Notes: generated by a model from the sequence alone, not told the origin. DNA of 64,000 nucleotides from Chionis minor (GCA_013398295.1 VZSF01003273.1:636192-700191), one strand, 5' to 3'. Positions 45,830 through 58,287 are shown, counted from the first letter of the stretch. Program-made: numbers and translations.

Positions 45830-48800
45830 CTATCCTTGGTGTCATCTCCCAGCACTCTTGATGTTTTTGTATGTGATATTTGCATGCATTGACACTTTTC
45901 TGGAAATACTGATCGGTCTTAGAAAGATGTATGGTGCTGTTAAATGCTGGTGCTGATGAGTTGGAAATGTTGAAAGTTTGTTTATATGCAGAGATAGGGA
46001 TTTGGAGAGAGCGAGAGTGAAATGAACCGTGGTGAAGCTGTCCAAAACAAAAAGATATTAGTAGGGGCATTTGCCTACGAAGCAGCGGGTAAAAAGGTCT
46101 GGTTCAGATCTCGTACTAATTCTACGCTGGTGCAGCCCCATCGTTTTGCTCTGGATTTATTCTAACTTGAGGGAGAAGAGAATCAGCCTCAAAGCTGATG
46201 CGTGCAGGGCCGGAGACCACTTGGGTTGGCTTAAGACGGTGGCAGCGTGGCAGCAGCACGTCTGCGTGTAGTCCAGCTTGCTGCAGAGCTGTGGAGCTGT
46301 TAACGTAGATGTTGCCTTAAGATTGCAGACTTGCTCCTGCTGCGCTCTGGATTTTTGTAGTGTTTCCGAAGGTGAACCGTTGGTTTAGATGGAGCAGGTA
46401 TGGTCAGTGGATTGGAGGACTGGGAGCCAGAGAAACTTGGGTTGGATTGCTTTGCTTACACCAGTATAGCTCTGTGGGAGTTCATCGGTGTTACACCACC
46501 ATAAGGGAGACCAGAACTGGGCCACTATGTCATGAGTTTCAACTCCCTATAAAGCCTTGGGCAAGTCACTTTACCTCTCTGCCTCAGTTTCCCCATCTGT
46601 AAAATGGGGATAATAATACTTACCTACCTCACAGGGGTGTTGTGAGGACTCACAAACTTTTGTAAAGCACTTTGAATATGAGAAGCGCTATGTAAGTGCT
46701 GAGTGTTGATATGAAGTATTATTATTAATTAAATCTTGTGATACATAGAATTCCTTGTGCCAAAGGTAAGCAACTGTAGAAGGATACAAGGAGAAAACTG
46801 GTAAAACATTCCTTCCTAATGGCAAAACAAAGGCAATTTGCCCTCTTTTTTTTCCTCTTTACAAATACATGCTCATGGTGTGTTCTGTCCATTCCTCATC
46901 TGCCACCGGTTTCTACTGGCAAGTACACGTAGCCTCGTCTCTGGGTCGGGCTTTTTAATTTACTGCGAGTGAAATTCCTGCCCCGTGGTGCAGCGTTGCG
47001 CGGCTGTAATGCCCTGCCCTCCTCCGCCTTGCCGAAGCGGGGGCTTTGTGTAGGTTCTCTGCGCAGAGCTGGGTTTCACCTGCGGCGTCGAGTGAGATCG
47101 TGTCCTGCAAGGAGCAGCCGCTCCAGCTCTGCACGCAGCCAGCGACCCTCACCACAGCAGAGAGCCTGCGCCGGCTGGAAGACCTCTTTAGTCTCCTTGC
47201 CACCGTGATCCTCAATTCACTTGGCTAACGAAGGTCCAAGCGCTGCTGTGCTTCTTTATAACGCCCCCCGTGATGTTCGGCTGGACTCTATGTGAAAACT
47301 CCCGGTATTTTCCGTCGTGTTTCTTTTGCAGGAGCTTGTTGACATTCAGCAGAAGGGCTGCGCGGTGTGTGCCATCTTTTTTAAGAGAAGATGGTTGAAC
47401 TAGGAGTTGAAGGCCAAAAGAAAAAGTTGAGAAATTAGGAATTTCTGAGCAGGAAAAAAAAATAAATAAGCAGGGGTGTGGGTAGCACTGGTGAAAATCT
47501 GAATTAGGGGCCGCAGCTGTGTACAAAGTTAAGCAGATGTTGAAATGCGTGGCTGAGGAGGCGCCTTAACTTACCTTTCTGCTCTGTAAAAGGAGAGAAT
47601 TGCTTAAGATGTAAGGCCTTGAAAAAGGGGGCAGTCTGGGCAGTTGTTCCCTGCAAATACAACCTGGCTGACCTGCAGCCCTGGAAGATTAGGGTTTTTT
47701 TTCCGCCAAGAACCTTTGTAACATTTGCAAGTCTATAAAATAACCTTGAAATGATATCTGGTATATTTTTCCATTTCAGATGTGTTTTTAGGGGATAATT
47801 CCTGCTGCCTGTTGACTTCCCATGTGAAGTGCGGGTTAGAGCAGCCAAGCAACACACGCCAGCCTCGTGTAACCTGCTGGCACCTTGAGCCACCTTCCTG
47901 GGCTGGGATGAGATGGGATTGGCAGCACAACTCTGAGGCATTTAAAAACCCCAAACAGGAGGGTGAACATGTAATTTATCAGTAGGTTTCTAATTGTGAA
48001 CTGTAAAATAAAGAATAAAAAGAGGCACACTGTGGTTCTTCTGTTGTGTATATAGTAGTTTTTTGTGTTAAAACATAATGTCCTTTTTATTGTTCACAGC
48101 TAAACCTTTCTTTTGTGAAGAGTTCAAACAGAAATGTGTGAATTTTTTTTTTTTTTTTTTTTTGGTTCTTCATGAGAAAAAATGTAATTGCTTTCTAGAG
48201 CAGAATAGCATCACGGAAAACCTGTGGAGGTTGGACTCACCCGTCCTTGTTCAAATGAAGCTGCACTCCATGGGGGTTCGCTCAAATCCCCAGGTAGGCT
48301 GCTGGGCACGGCTGGGTTTGACTACACTATGCAAGGGACGAGCTGCTGTCGCTACTCGGACTTGGATATTGAACTCTCTCAGGCTCTCGTGCTCACCTTG
48401 AAGCAAGACAGATTATCGTCATCATTAGCTAACGGTGTTTTTGTTTCCCAGTCCCCTTTCTGCTTGTCCAAGCGCAGAGGCGCATTCCTGAGCTCAGGTT
48501 TGCCGTCGCTGAAATACAAGGTTTTTGCAAATAGGTAATGAATAGCTGAATTGGCTGCCATTGCTGGATTTGAGGCAGGTATTTTGGATACCTTGTAAAT
48601 AGGTAGAGAGCGCTTGTAGAATTAAAACCATGGTTTTTTCCTGTTGTGCTTTTTTTTGGGTCATAAATAGCGTTCATCTCATCAGTTATATTAAAACTGT
48701 TCTACCTCCAGCAAACGCTATCTGGCAGATGATGTGATCTCAGGTGACTAGTCTCAGCTCTTATTTTTTTGGGGGAGGAACCCATGAGCCCAGTTGGCTC

Positions 48801-49200
48801 TGATAAGCAGCAGGAAAAACAGGATTTTACTTAAGATCTCAGACTGTGTAAAAGCAATTTCGTATTTTCGAGGCCTGACGTGAGTTGCCCGTACTCCAGA
48901 CAAAACAGCACAGAAAAGGACTGCAACACTTTTGCTTCTCTCTGTAAAACCCTTCTAAAATAATATTTGTGGTTTGTCCCCCGTATAGCCCCCAGGGTTA
49001 CGTTTGTGTGCAGGTTAAACTGCAGGAAGCCCTAAAGCTGCCTGTGGGGGTTGGTCCTGTGCCTGTAGCTGCGAACCACCCGATTCCCCGTTTGCCAGCC
49101 CCTCGTCTGGCCATTTATGAAATTAAAAGACGGATATAAAAGTATCACGTAATTAGAAAAGCAGGGTTCTGGTGCAAAGTTAAGAGGTTCGGAGCAGGTT
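45830..49200. other. Intergenic DHRS11-MRM1
   Basis: No gene recognised. Holds the MIR-type SINE at 46.4-46.74 kb, a small GC-rich patch at 46.97-47.2 kb and a 17-T run near 48150. GC rises into the MRM1 CpG island from about 49.2 kb. Confidence 0.6.
46418..46736 (+). mobile_element. MIR/CORE-SINE with an embedded palindromic repeat
   Basis: From 46554, CCTTGGGCAAGTCACTTTAC, GCCTCAGTTTCCCCATCTGT and AAAATGGGGATAATAATACT follow the MIR consensus almost base for base. A CORE-SINE tail follows (TGTAAAGCACTTTGAATATG, AGAAGCGCTATGTAAGTGCT) and the element ends in ATTATTATTAATT. A weaker tRNA-derived head may start near 46418 (CTGGGAGCCAGAG..CTTGGGTT). Between them, 46454-46525 carries a TTACACC...GGTGTTACACC palindromic segment that looks like a second old sauropsid repeat. 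Known family; the nesting is inference. Confidence 0.8.
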
Positions 49201-50330
49201 GAGGCCCGCGGCAGCATTGTTTCTGGCCCTGTGCAGCGCAGCGCAGTCGCCATGCCTGGGCCTGGACGCGGCCCTCGGCACACGCGTTTCCAGCCCGTTC
49301 GACGCCATTTGGAGTCTCCATTGTCCGTGGGGTTTTACAGCCCAGCCTTTGGGAATGGGGTCAGAGAGAAACCCCCGCTCCCCTGAGTAACTGCAGGTCA
49401 AACCACTCGTTTATTTTTTTATTATGTTCGAAATAGCCACGCTGGGCCGAGGCCAGGACTTGCCCGTGCGGTGGCCGCCGGGCCCGGGTGGTGCCGGTTG
49501 TTTGGGCCGCAGCCCCTCACCCAGCCTCTGCGAGACGCCCTTAGCAAAGTGGTTAAAACCCCTTTTCTGGCTAATTAAGGCCCGTCTCGCTGAAGGCCGC
49601 CTGTCGGGGCAGGCTCCCCTCTGACGGGCTCGGGGCAGCACCGGCCTCGCCCTTTGCGGCTGCCGCCAGCGGGGGGACGCGGCCGGGCCCGGGGGCAAAG
49701 CGGCCGTCACCCCCCTCACGGCTGCGGGGAGCGCGGGACGCCTCGGCGGGCTCTGGCCGGGGCTCCGCTCCCCTTCCCGGGCACATCCCGGGGCCGCCGC
49801 GTCCCGCCGGGGCCCTNNNNNNNNNNNNNNNNNNNNNNNNNNNNNNNNNNNNNNNNNNNNNNNNNNNNNNNNNNNNNNNNNNNNNNNNNNNNNNNNNNNN
49901 NNNNNNNNNNNNNNNNNNNNNNNNNNNNNNNNNNNNNNNNNNNNNNNNNNNNNNNNNNNNNNNNNNNNNNNNNNNNNNNNNNNNNNNNNNNNNNNNNNNN
50001 NNNNNNNNNNNNNNNNNNNNNNNNNNNNNNNNNNNNNNNNNNNNNNNNNNNNNNNNNNNNNNNNNNNNNNNNNNNNNNNNNNNNNNNNNNNNNNNNNNNN
50101 GGATGGCGGCGGTCGCCTTCCCCCTCCCGCCCTGCCGCGGGGCGCCGGGGCGGTGACCGGTCCCTGCGGCTCCAGCGCTGCCAGCCGGCCGCCACCGTGG
50201 CACCGGGCGGGCGGGACAGGGGCCCGGCGGGCGGCGGCGGCCAGCAGGGAGCCGTGGAGCTCACGCGTGGGCGACTTCGCCACGGCGAGGAAGAGCCTGG
50301 AACGAAAGTCCCTGTCCATCGAGAGGACTA
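49200..50330 (+). promoter_or_regulatory. MRM1: CpG island, MRM1 promoter and 5' end
   Basis: Dense CpG on both sides of the 284-N gap, continuous with the MRM1 coding frame on the right. Position and composition fit a housekeeping promoter. The transcription start is not visible. Confidence 0.65.
49817..50100. other. Assembly gap, 284 N
   Basis: N run inside the MRM1 CpG island. It may contain the start codon and transcription start. Confidence 0.99.
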
Positions 50331-50745
50331 AAGGCGCGGAGATCTTGTTTGGGATCGCACCGTGTTCCCTGGCCCTCTCCCAGTCCAGAAGGGACCTGTT
50401 GAGGTTGTTCCTCAAGCAGAGCAGCGGCTCGCGGCGGCTGGTGATGAGCGAGTTGGTCCTTCAGGCCACGGCGCGGGGTGTCCCCGTGCACCACGTCAGG
50501 CGGAGAGAGCTGGATGCTCTTTGCAGGGGTCAGGTCCACCAGGGAGTTTGTTTGGAGGCCACTCCGCTCCGTTTCAAGAGTTTGGAGGAAGCCCAAAAGC
50601 CTCCTTTGGGGGATGAAGAGGGTCCGAACGGACAGGTGATTTGGCTGGTGTTGGAGCAGATTCAGGATCCCATGAACCTGGGGGCACTGCTGCGCTCTGC
50701 GTACTTCTTGGGGGTGGACAGAGTGGTGACAAGCCAGAGGAACAG
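50102..50745 (+). CDS. MRM1: MRM1 exon 1 (5' partial)
   Basis: Confident from about 50339 ([11 protein letters not shown]) to VVTSQRN plus AG of a split Ser codon. Includes the substrate-binding domain and SPOUT motif 1. Upstream, the Pro/Arg/Ala-rich translation is compatible with a mitochondrial presequence but cannot be confirmed. Donor CAG|GTACGG. Confidence 0.85.
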
Positions 50746-53700
50746 GTACGGGGCTGGTTATCTGCTTCTTCAGCTTTTCTCTTTCTTTCCCCGCTGGCTC
50801 CCAAAGAGGTTTCTAGCCTGCATCGCTCCACAGCTTCTTTAGGGGGTTTTCTAGGACTGAGCAGTGGAGCTGAACTTGGCTCGCTGCTGCTTTGCATTGC
50901 ACTCCGCAGGGAGGCTGCGGGACCTGGTATTCCAGGCTGGTGAGGAACCTCCCTGGGTACTTCTTGTTTTAACCCATTTTGTGTTTCACTTGTCCATCTA
51001 TGCACAAAACTGCTCCTGAGTTGATTCTGAGCCTTGCTGATCTCCATAGGAAAATATATCGGTATAGTGAGCAAGTTCTGTAGTGGACTAGTTGGAATTG
51101 GGTGGCGGAGGCGAGAGGAGGAAATAACAAAAACAAAAATTATCCTGGATTTCTTTTTTTTTTGCTCTCACATGGCACTTATCCTTTCTTTTTTCCCTTG
51201 CAGCTGCCCCTTGACTCCGACAGTGAGCAAAGCTAGCGCTGGAGCTATGGAAGTCTTCGATGTCTACAGCACAGATGATCTCCGGAGCTTTTTGAAGGTA
51301 GAACGATCCATTGTTTTTCTCTTTTCCCTTTCAAGAAACCTGAAATATTGCACATACTGAACAGGGAGAGGAGGTGTAGGAAAAAGACTTAAACTTATTT
51401 GCAGCGTCCTGTGCTCCTGCTCTGCATTCGTGTTTGCTGCCGGTGGTCTGTGCTGTCGGACCACCTCTTACAGACATGCACCCCCAGCCCCCTTCTGTCG
51501 GGTGGGGTCGCAGGTCTGAGTTGTAGGTCTTTTTTGGAAGACGGTGATGGCAGGATAACGCTGTCTGTCTCCCGTACTCGGGCTGCGAGCTCGGTAAGAC
51601 AGGGTCTCTCTCCGGGGGGACGGGGGATAGAGCGGCTGCCTGCAGCAGGTCTTGCCCAGCGCACGGCGGAGGCAGCATCCCAACGCCCAGGCACACGATG
51701 GCAGCATTGGGCAGCCTTTGGAGCAGGGGAGAGGAGAAACCAGGGCTGGCGTGAGCTGCTGGCAGCCTTTTTATGCTCCATGTGTGCGGTGAGGTGAGAT
51801 GGGGACCCTTTGCCAGACGTGCTGCAAAAGGAAAGGGATTGCACGCGCAAAAACGTGATTTAAGCTGAAACAAACCCAGGGATGTTGCTTTGAATTGGCA
51901 GAGTGCACCCATCCCTTGTGACAGCGCTGTGTGACTGCTCTGACTCCTCATGGAGGTCCCCTGTGCCCTGGCTGGGCTGGAAACCAGCTGAATATTGTGT
52001 GCACGTGGAGCAGGGAGCTGCAGGCTCTCATCTGCCCTCGCCCGTTCCTGTGGGATCCCCCAGACCTGGGGGAGCAGTGGGGCTTGAGGGTTCAGCATGG
52101 GGTGGGAGGGCAGAGGCTCCGGACCCTCAGGGAAAGGGGCACCCGGTCTCCACTCCTGGGGTCACTGCGTGGCCGTGTCCCTTTGAGGAAGAGCTCGTCA
52201 TAGTCTGGGGTGACCGCGAGGAGGGTGAGCAGAGGTGAGCTGGGACTCCTCGCATTTGGTGTGCTAGAAAGCACTTGTCCAGCTGCACAATAGGTCTGTG
52301 GCAGCTGGAGCTCTGGATGATGGTGAAATGAAAAGCACATAAAATATATTGATATTTAATTGAAACAGCTGGAAGAATCACTTTGTTACTGTAAAGCTTG
52401 AATTATTAACATTTTGAGCCATTGTAGCAGTTCATTTAATTGGACCCAGATTCACTGGCCTAACCCTTGGCATTGCCTGGCTGGTGTAAAGTTGATGTAA
52501 CATAATGTAAAAAGTGCCAGTTTCACAGGAAATGAAGCTGGCAAGGAGCAGCAGTTCTTTTATTGTTAAAATGGCTTTCCAAGACAAATAATTAAAGTTC
52601 TTTTTACTAGAGTGCGGGAGGGAAGGCTGGTTCTCTGGTTATGTGGGGCACTGAGTGTTGAGTGTGCTGCCTTTTGTATGAGCTGGTTTTTGGTGTCTTG
52701 AGTTTGAAAATGTGCACGTGCGTTTGAAAACATTACTGTGGGCTTCTGGTGGCTGAGCCTGCACTTGAGAACTTCCACGGCATCGCTCTGTGGATTAGCC
52801 GTATGCTAATTTGTTTCACACTACTCTTTTTGTATGCTTTCCTGGCAAAAACCTTCCTAGAACTGTTGTATGGGCAAAAAAACCTTTTCAGTTGCTGTTT
52901 GTTTGCTTACTGAACTGGAATAAACACCAGAAAGAAAATTACTTCCCTCCCCCCCCTTAAATCAAGATTTGTGTGCAGGTACGGGGAGGACTTTGGTGGT
53001 AAAAATTCCAGGGATGCCAGAAAAGCCAGGCAACTTTACTGAAAACGTTAAAAAAAAAATACGTTTGTATACATGACTTATTTTCTTTCTGAGCTTGAAA
53101 TGTAGGCAATTTTTTAACATTTGTTTCCTTTCCCTTTCTAGGCTAAAACTGCAGAAGGCTGGGAAGTCGTGGGAACAGTCAGCAGGCCTGAGGATGTGGA
53201 AAATGTTCCTGTCATCAGTTGCTTGGAATTTCAGTGGAATAAACCCGTTATTATAGTGATAGGTATTTCAATTTACAGAGCTTTGGGGTTGGTGGAAGTG
53301 TGCGTGTGAGGGAACAATCGGGGTGACGTTTCACTCCAAAGCTACTTGCAGGTCTGTTACATTACAACACGCTGGATGTGTGTGGAGAAGAAAAGCTGAG
53401 CGAGAAGTACTAGAATGATCCGGCCGCAAATGAAATAGGGACCCAGAGGAAGAGGGGGAGCCGAGAAGCCTCCCAGTAGGACCTGCAAGAACAGACCAGT
53501 TTGTGTGGGTGAGCAGGGAGTTCGGTAGCTGCAGAGGGTCTAGATGGCAGTTTTCTGTGGCAGGACAGGTCTGGGTCAGCGCAGCCACAGCGTGTTGTTT
53601 TGCGTTGTGTTTTGTGGTGCTTTTGATCCTGTCCTAGAGCCCTGAACTTGGATTTTCTGTGTTGGTGAACCGCAAACCCGAGCGAGAGACCCAGGAAATA

Positions 53701-56700
53701 CGTGTTTGCTCTTGCTGCACTGAGGCTGTAATAGCGAGCTGTGCCTTGTCATTGCTCTGTCGTGTTTCCTCTTAAAAAAACAGGAATATGTCTCTGTGCT
53801 CAGGTCTGGAAACAAGCGTGAGGAGCTGCTGCTGGGGATGGTCTGAACACAAAGCTGGGCTTTGTGGCACAGAGACCACCCTGCAGAGCAGTCAGTGGCT
53901 GCCTTTGTACACCTAAGAGAAGGCAGGAGCCGTTGGCTGCTGCGGCACCAGCAGGAGGAGCAGGCGAAACCTCCTCCCTGCCAGAGCTGCCTGCTGTTTG
54001 AGCAGTGGGTGCCACTTTCCGGAGCACCTAAGCTGGGGGATTCCTCCGGGGGCCTCTGCTTCTCCCCCCTCTTTGCTTAGAGGACACTTGCAAAGATGCT
54101 GTCTTCTGTAGGCAGAGTTTGGGGTTGTGCAGCCTCCCAGAAGGTGAAGAGGAGGGGAGTGACGGCCTCACGGCGGCTAGAGAAAGAAATTCACCCAGGA
54201 GTGCTGCTCTAGGTGCCTTTCTGCAGCCATGCAGTAGCCCCCCACTTCGTGTCACCTGTCACAAGAGCTGGTTTGAGCTTTTACACTTGGAAGTAGTGTC
54301 ATGCCGGTGATGAGCCATCAAGGGGCTGTAATCCTGCCCTGTGCTGCAGTTTTCTTGTCTCAGAAGACGTTCCTTTAATTAAAATGTTTATTGAACTGCT
54401 AGAAATACTGACAAGACAACGCTGCAAATCTGGCATCTCTACAAGATGTGTGGAGCTATATTATAAAGGGAGTAGGGAGGCTGGCAGCACTGTTGATGGA
54501 CCACAAAGAAATGCATCCCAGAAACGACGACATCACCAGGAGAAAGGAAGGGGGTGAAAGTGGCAGTGGTGTCGTTACCTTGAATTATGAGAGATTTCTC
54601 CAGGAAAAAGTCCAAATATCCTTTTGTCAAGGGAGATTGGAGGCTGATTGGTAGATGCATGAGGAGAGCTCCCGGACCTTGCTGCAGTAATGATTTCAAC
54701 TCTCTGCTGAGCACTAACTCTTCGCTGAAAAGAAAATTGAACATTACAGTCGTCTGATGCTGAGGTTGTTTGAAGAAACATCCTAGATCTGAATATGTAG
54801 CGTACCTGCAGCCGCAAACAGAGAGCAGCAGAGATAATTTAGCACGGTAGTGAGCTTTGCACAGATTGTCTTGTATGTTAAGCATTTGCAGACTTGAATT
54901 CACCCTCCTGGCATCCTCGCTGGCTTGGCAGAGAGTGATTTGGACAGTCCAGCGTAATGTTGTCTGCATTGGAGCCATTGCTGAGGGTGGCAGGCTGGCT
55001 GGCCGCCCTGAAGACGAGGAGCCTTGTGCAGAGAGGAACAGATTGAGAGTACGTAGATGTCTGTGCAAGAAGAGTTTCTGGGTGATCTGTTCTTCTTACA
55101 CATTCAGTCTTTAGCATCAGTCTTTAGCTTGGGGTTTAAGGCTGTTCATGGAATTGGTGGTTTTACTGAGATGCTCGTTTTGCGTATTTCTCTGAACTGC
55201 CAGCACGGCTGCTTCTGCCTGGATTTGAACTTCCTTCACTGGAAACTGCAGTTGTTACAGTGGTGTTAGTTGTAAACGGGGCAGGAAACCTGTTTCGTCG
55301 TTTCAGCTAAGCTCTAATTCTGGTCGCTGAGGCCCGTCAGTGAGGGAAAAAGTTAAGAGATGGAAGTAAAAGATGTGAAGTGGGAAGTGTTTTGTTCACC
55401 AGTATAAATTAGAGTTTATTCTGATTCAGTCAATACTACCTTGTGTCACACTCTGTGCAAGTCTTTTTGCCCTGAATTTATGGTTCCTAATTATTTTAAG
55501 CAGCCAGAGCCATAAAAAGCTTTGTAAAAGCTGGAAGCAAAATTACTGCGTTTATTAGGAATCGTAAGACCCTTATCAGGGAGAGGAGAGGATTGCTCCA
55601 GGAGCCGTCGCACCTCTGGCAATAGCTGCTGGCCCAGTTGGAGAGTCCCATGAGAGTGTGGTTTGAGAGGCTCAGGAGACAAATACGGCTGTAAGTGGTA
55701 AAACTTTTCTGTGTTGAATGAGAAAAAAGTAGGATAATATTTTTTATTATTTTTTTTGTTCCTTGTGTGGCCCAGGCTTCCCGTGTGGCTTTGGATAACT
55801 CACCCAGGTCTTGTCTGCACTTCTGACTTAAAGAAAGAAGGAAGAATATAATGGTTAGGATGGGATTTTGGTTTTCTGAAGGTTCGCTTACCCCAGCCAA
55901 AGGATGCTTTTGCCAGTTTGGCTTATTTCACGTGGGAAGGTGATGCAAGACGCATTACCCAAAGCGTTCTTTTGCTGGCACAAAATGCATCTTGCCAGTT
56001 AGATCAGGCCAGCAAAACAAAACATGGGACTGGGCCTTAGCTTCCAGTCTATGAAATGGGACTAACAGCACCCCAGTACCGGGTGCAGTTGGAGGGGTGT
56101 CGCGCAGATCAGTACACAGGGACGGGGCACGTGACCTGCTGGGGAGCTGCTGGAAGGAGACAACAGGGGAAGAATTTTGTAGCAACTCATCCCAGCAAAG
56201 AGTTCATTTACCTTGTGGAGGAGTGAGCCTCCAGTGTCTTAGACAGTGCCTAAAGCATCCCTAGATGGTGCCTAAAGCATCCCTGTGTGCTGTTAAAACT
56301 TCAGGTAAGCGTCGAAATTTAGGTGAGCCTGAGTGAGGGCTTGGTGAGGGCGCTGGTGACGGCGGCAGTGTGTGCCCCGGCGGTGCTGTCCCAGGGCGAG
56401 TCTGGGGTTCAGCTGGGGTTGGGGTACGGCTGTTGAAGGGGAACGTTTCGCTGCCGGCATGCTGAGCTTGTTTTGTCAGGGGGTGAGCACGTCTCAGAAG
56501 TGAGCTGGGTATTCTTGCAGCCGTGTAGCTGTCTTTGTAGCTCTAAATAATGAATGTGGAAGAATTCTTTGGGGAGCTGAGCGGGCTGGGAGGTCTGTGG
56601 TCTTCTGCATTTTCACTTGTCTGCACGCAGGATTGTTTAAAGCCTCTCCCTTTCCATTTCCCTTTGTGACAGTGTGAGTCAAACAACTACTAATGACCTG

Positions 56701-57617
56701 GGATAGATTTCAACTCTGTTTCACCAGTGTATCAGCCCAAACATATCAGGGCTGTTGGATGGTTTAACAACTAATCAATTGAAGCCTCTGGTTAAACTGT
56801 CTGCATTCACAAGTTGCACCCAGCTGGTGGTACCGTGTGCTGAAAAGGCTGAACCCGTCACTATCAATAGGGATGTGGGATTTGCTGGACCAGATCAGGC
56901 CTGTGGCCTCTTGCCTGCCTTGTCCCTCTGGCAGCAGCCCGTGTACGTGGCAGGCGTCCGCTTGCACGGCGGCAGCTCGTGCAGGGGATCTTTGCGCTCA
57001 GGCCACAAAGCTCTGCACTTTACCCTGTGCGTGCCGCTGTGTCGCACAGATATTCCTCAAAAACACTTCAGATACTGGAGAACTGATCTGAGGAGACTGG
57101 AGAGGGACAGGAAGGGAAGGCAGGTAAGGTGGCCGTCTCGCCTCTGGCAGTTCTTGGCTGTTGCAGCATGGGAGCTGCTGAGGTTGCCAGTGAGCTTAGG
57201 GACAGGGTGTAGTTGTGACAGAGCATTAGCAAGAACTGTACTCCTGAGGGGAAAAGGGGATGTGGCAGTGAGCTGACCTGAGCAGTGTCTTTGTTCTGCA
57301 GGTAGCGAAGGTGACGGGATTTCTCTGGAGACACAGCTCTTGTGCCATCGGATGCTGGCCATACCCCCTGGCAGAGCGCTTCACCCTGGGATTGAGTCAC
57401 TGAACGTCTCCGTTGCTACTGGTAAAAACAGTTCTGATGCACGCCGGCATCGTAGTCCAAATTTCTGTTTTAAAAAGTCAAACCAAACATCCAGGGCCCC
57501 AGACCCATTTTCTTATGGTTTACAGAAAGAGAAATATTTTTTAAAATTTATTTTTACTTTCTTACAGGTATTCTCCTGCACTCCATCTGCAGCCAAAAGC
57601 TGAGGCACGGTGCTTGA
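50102..57617 (+). CDS. MRM1: Mitochondrial rRNA 2'-O-methyltransferase 1 (5 exons, start unresolved)
   Basis: Exons: 50102 (open from the gap)-50745, 51204-51297, 53142-53262, 57302-57421, 57568-57617, all GT-AG. SPOUT/TrmH-family motifs are clear: motif 1 [19 protein letters not shown], motif 2 GSEGDGIS and motif 3 [19 protein letters not shown]. The N-terminal substrate-binding domain ([12 protein letters not shown] ... [12 protein letters not shown]) also matches. The known family role is 2'-O-ribose methylation of a conserved G in the peptidyl-transferase loop of mitochondrial 16S rRNA, in the matrix, using S-adenosylmethionine. The frame is open for about 80 codons before ILFG (human has about 50) but has no in-frame ATG after the gap, so the real start is in the gap or there is an indel. 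The protein stops about 40 residues before the human end, right after motif 3. Confidence 0.93.
51204..51297 (+). CDS. MRM1: MRM1 exon 2
   Basis: [19 protein letters not shown], then [13 protein letters not shown]. The SKASAGA segment is strongly conserved in the family. Acceptor CTTGCAG, donor AAG|GTAGAA. Confidence 0.95.
53142..53262 (+). CDS. MRM1: MRM1 exon 3
   Basis: [20 protein letters not shown], then [20 protein letters not shown] plus one base. Acceptor TTTCTAG, donor G|GTATTT. Confidence 0.95.
57302..57421 (+). CDS. MRM1: MRM1 exon 4 (SAM-binding motifs)
   Basis: [19 protein letters not shown], then [20 protein letters not shown]. Contains SPOUT motif 2 and most of motif 3, the knotted cofactor site. 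Acceptor TTCTGCAG, donor G|GTAAAA. Confidence 0.95.
57568..57617 (+). CDS. MRM1: MRM1 exon 5 and stop
   Basis: [16 protein letters not shown] followed by TGA at 57615-57617. Acceptor TTCTTACAG. Confidence 0.92.
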
Positions 57618-58287
57618 ATTTATTTTTTTTAAATTTGGTGGGGGAAGCTGCTGGGTGGTCCATGGCTGTGCTCTGTTGGTGTGGATGTGGAAATGCTCTT
57701 CCCAGGGTCTTCACCGTCGCTGTAAGTTACAGGGAGAGCCTCAGTGACCCAAGCTGTGTTTTGGCTGACGCAGATACCACCAGAACCGTGGCTTAACGCT
57801 GAAGTTGGACACCTGCAAGTACTAGGTAACGCCTCTCACCGCCACCTCGGAGGAGCGGCTGTAAGGAAGGAGACAAAGCTAGGTTTCAAAAGAAGACAGC
57901 CAAATCCCTCATTTTTTTGCAGTAAGATACACGCTGATGGCTGTGAGCCGTGTGCGTGTTGCACAGGGGACTTTGTACATGGCTGGTGCTGCGAAGAGAA
58001 TGTGGGCTGCAGGTGAGGGTGGTGCTCGGCTGGTGCTGCTGCTGCCAGCAGCCGTGCCCCCACCCCCTTAGCAGCCAGGAGGGTGCTGGGGAGAACCAGG
58101 TGTGATTTGGGACTACTCCGGAGCAATTTCTTCGTGACGAGGCGGTTTCTTTGTTATGTATCGCTGCTTGAATGTCGGAAAACGCACGGTGTTGTATTTG
58201 GTTGTAAAGCAGGTGTGCAGGCCCGCCAAAGGGTGGAGACGAGCCGTTAGAAAACAGCTGTAGTGGGGGAAAAATGCAGCCCGTTGA

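Larger units (their letters stand above)
50746..57567 (+). other. MRM1: MRM1 introns
   Basis: Introns of 458 bp, 1.84 kb, 4.04 kb and 146 bp. The third (53263-57301) is the largest and contains an unrecognised 209-codon antisense frame (54439-55068), a 22-bp tandem duplication at 56246-56285 and a possible faint MIR trace near 56040-56075. No other gene is seen. Confidence 0.6.

Noticed and set aside
49411..50415. 334-codon minus-strand frame across the 284-N gap
   Set aside because: Antisense to MRM1 exon 1 and mostly N; an artefact of composition and gap.
52440..52510. GGACCCAGATTC...CTGGTGTAAAG segment as another sauropsid palindromic repeat
   Set aside because: Only short words match what I remember of the repeat; too degraded to call.
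56030..56080. MIR-like AGTCTATGAAATGGGACTAA
   Set aside because: About 30 bp of similarity with no head or tail; could be chance.
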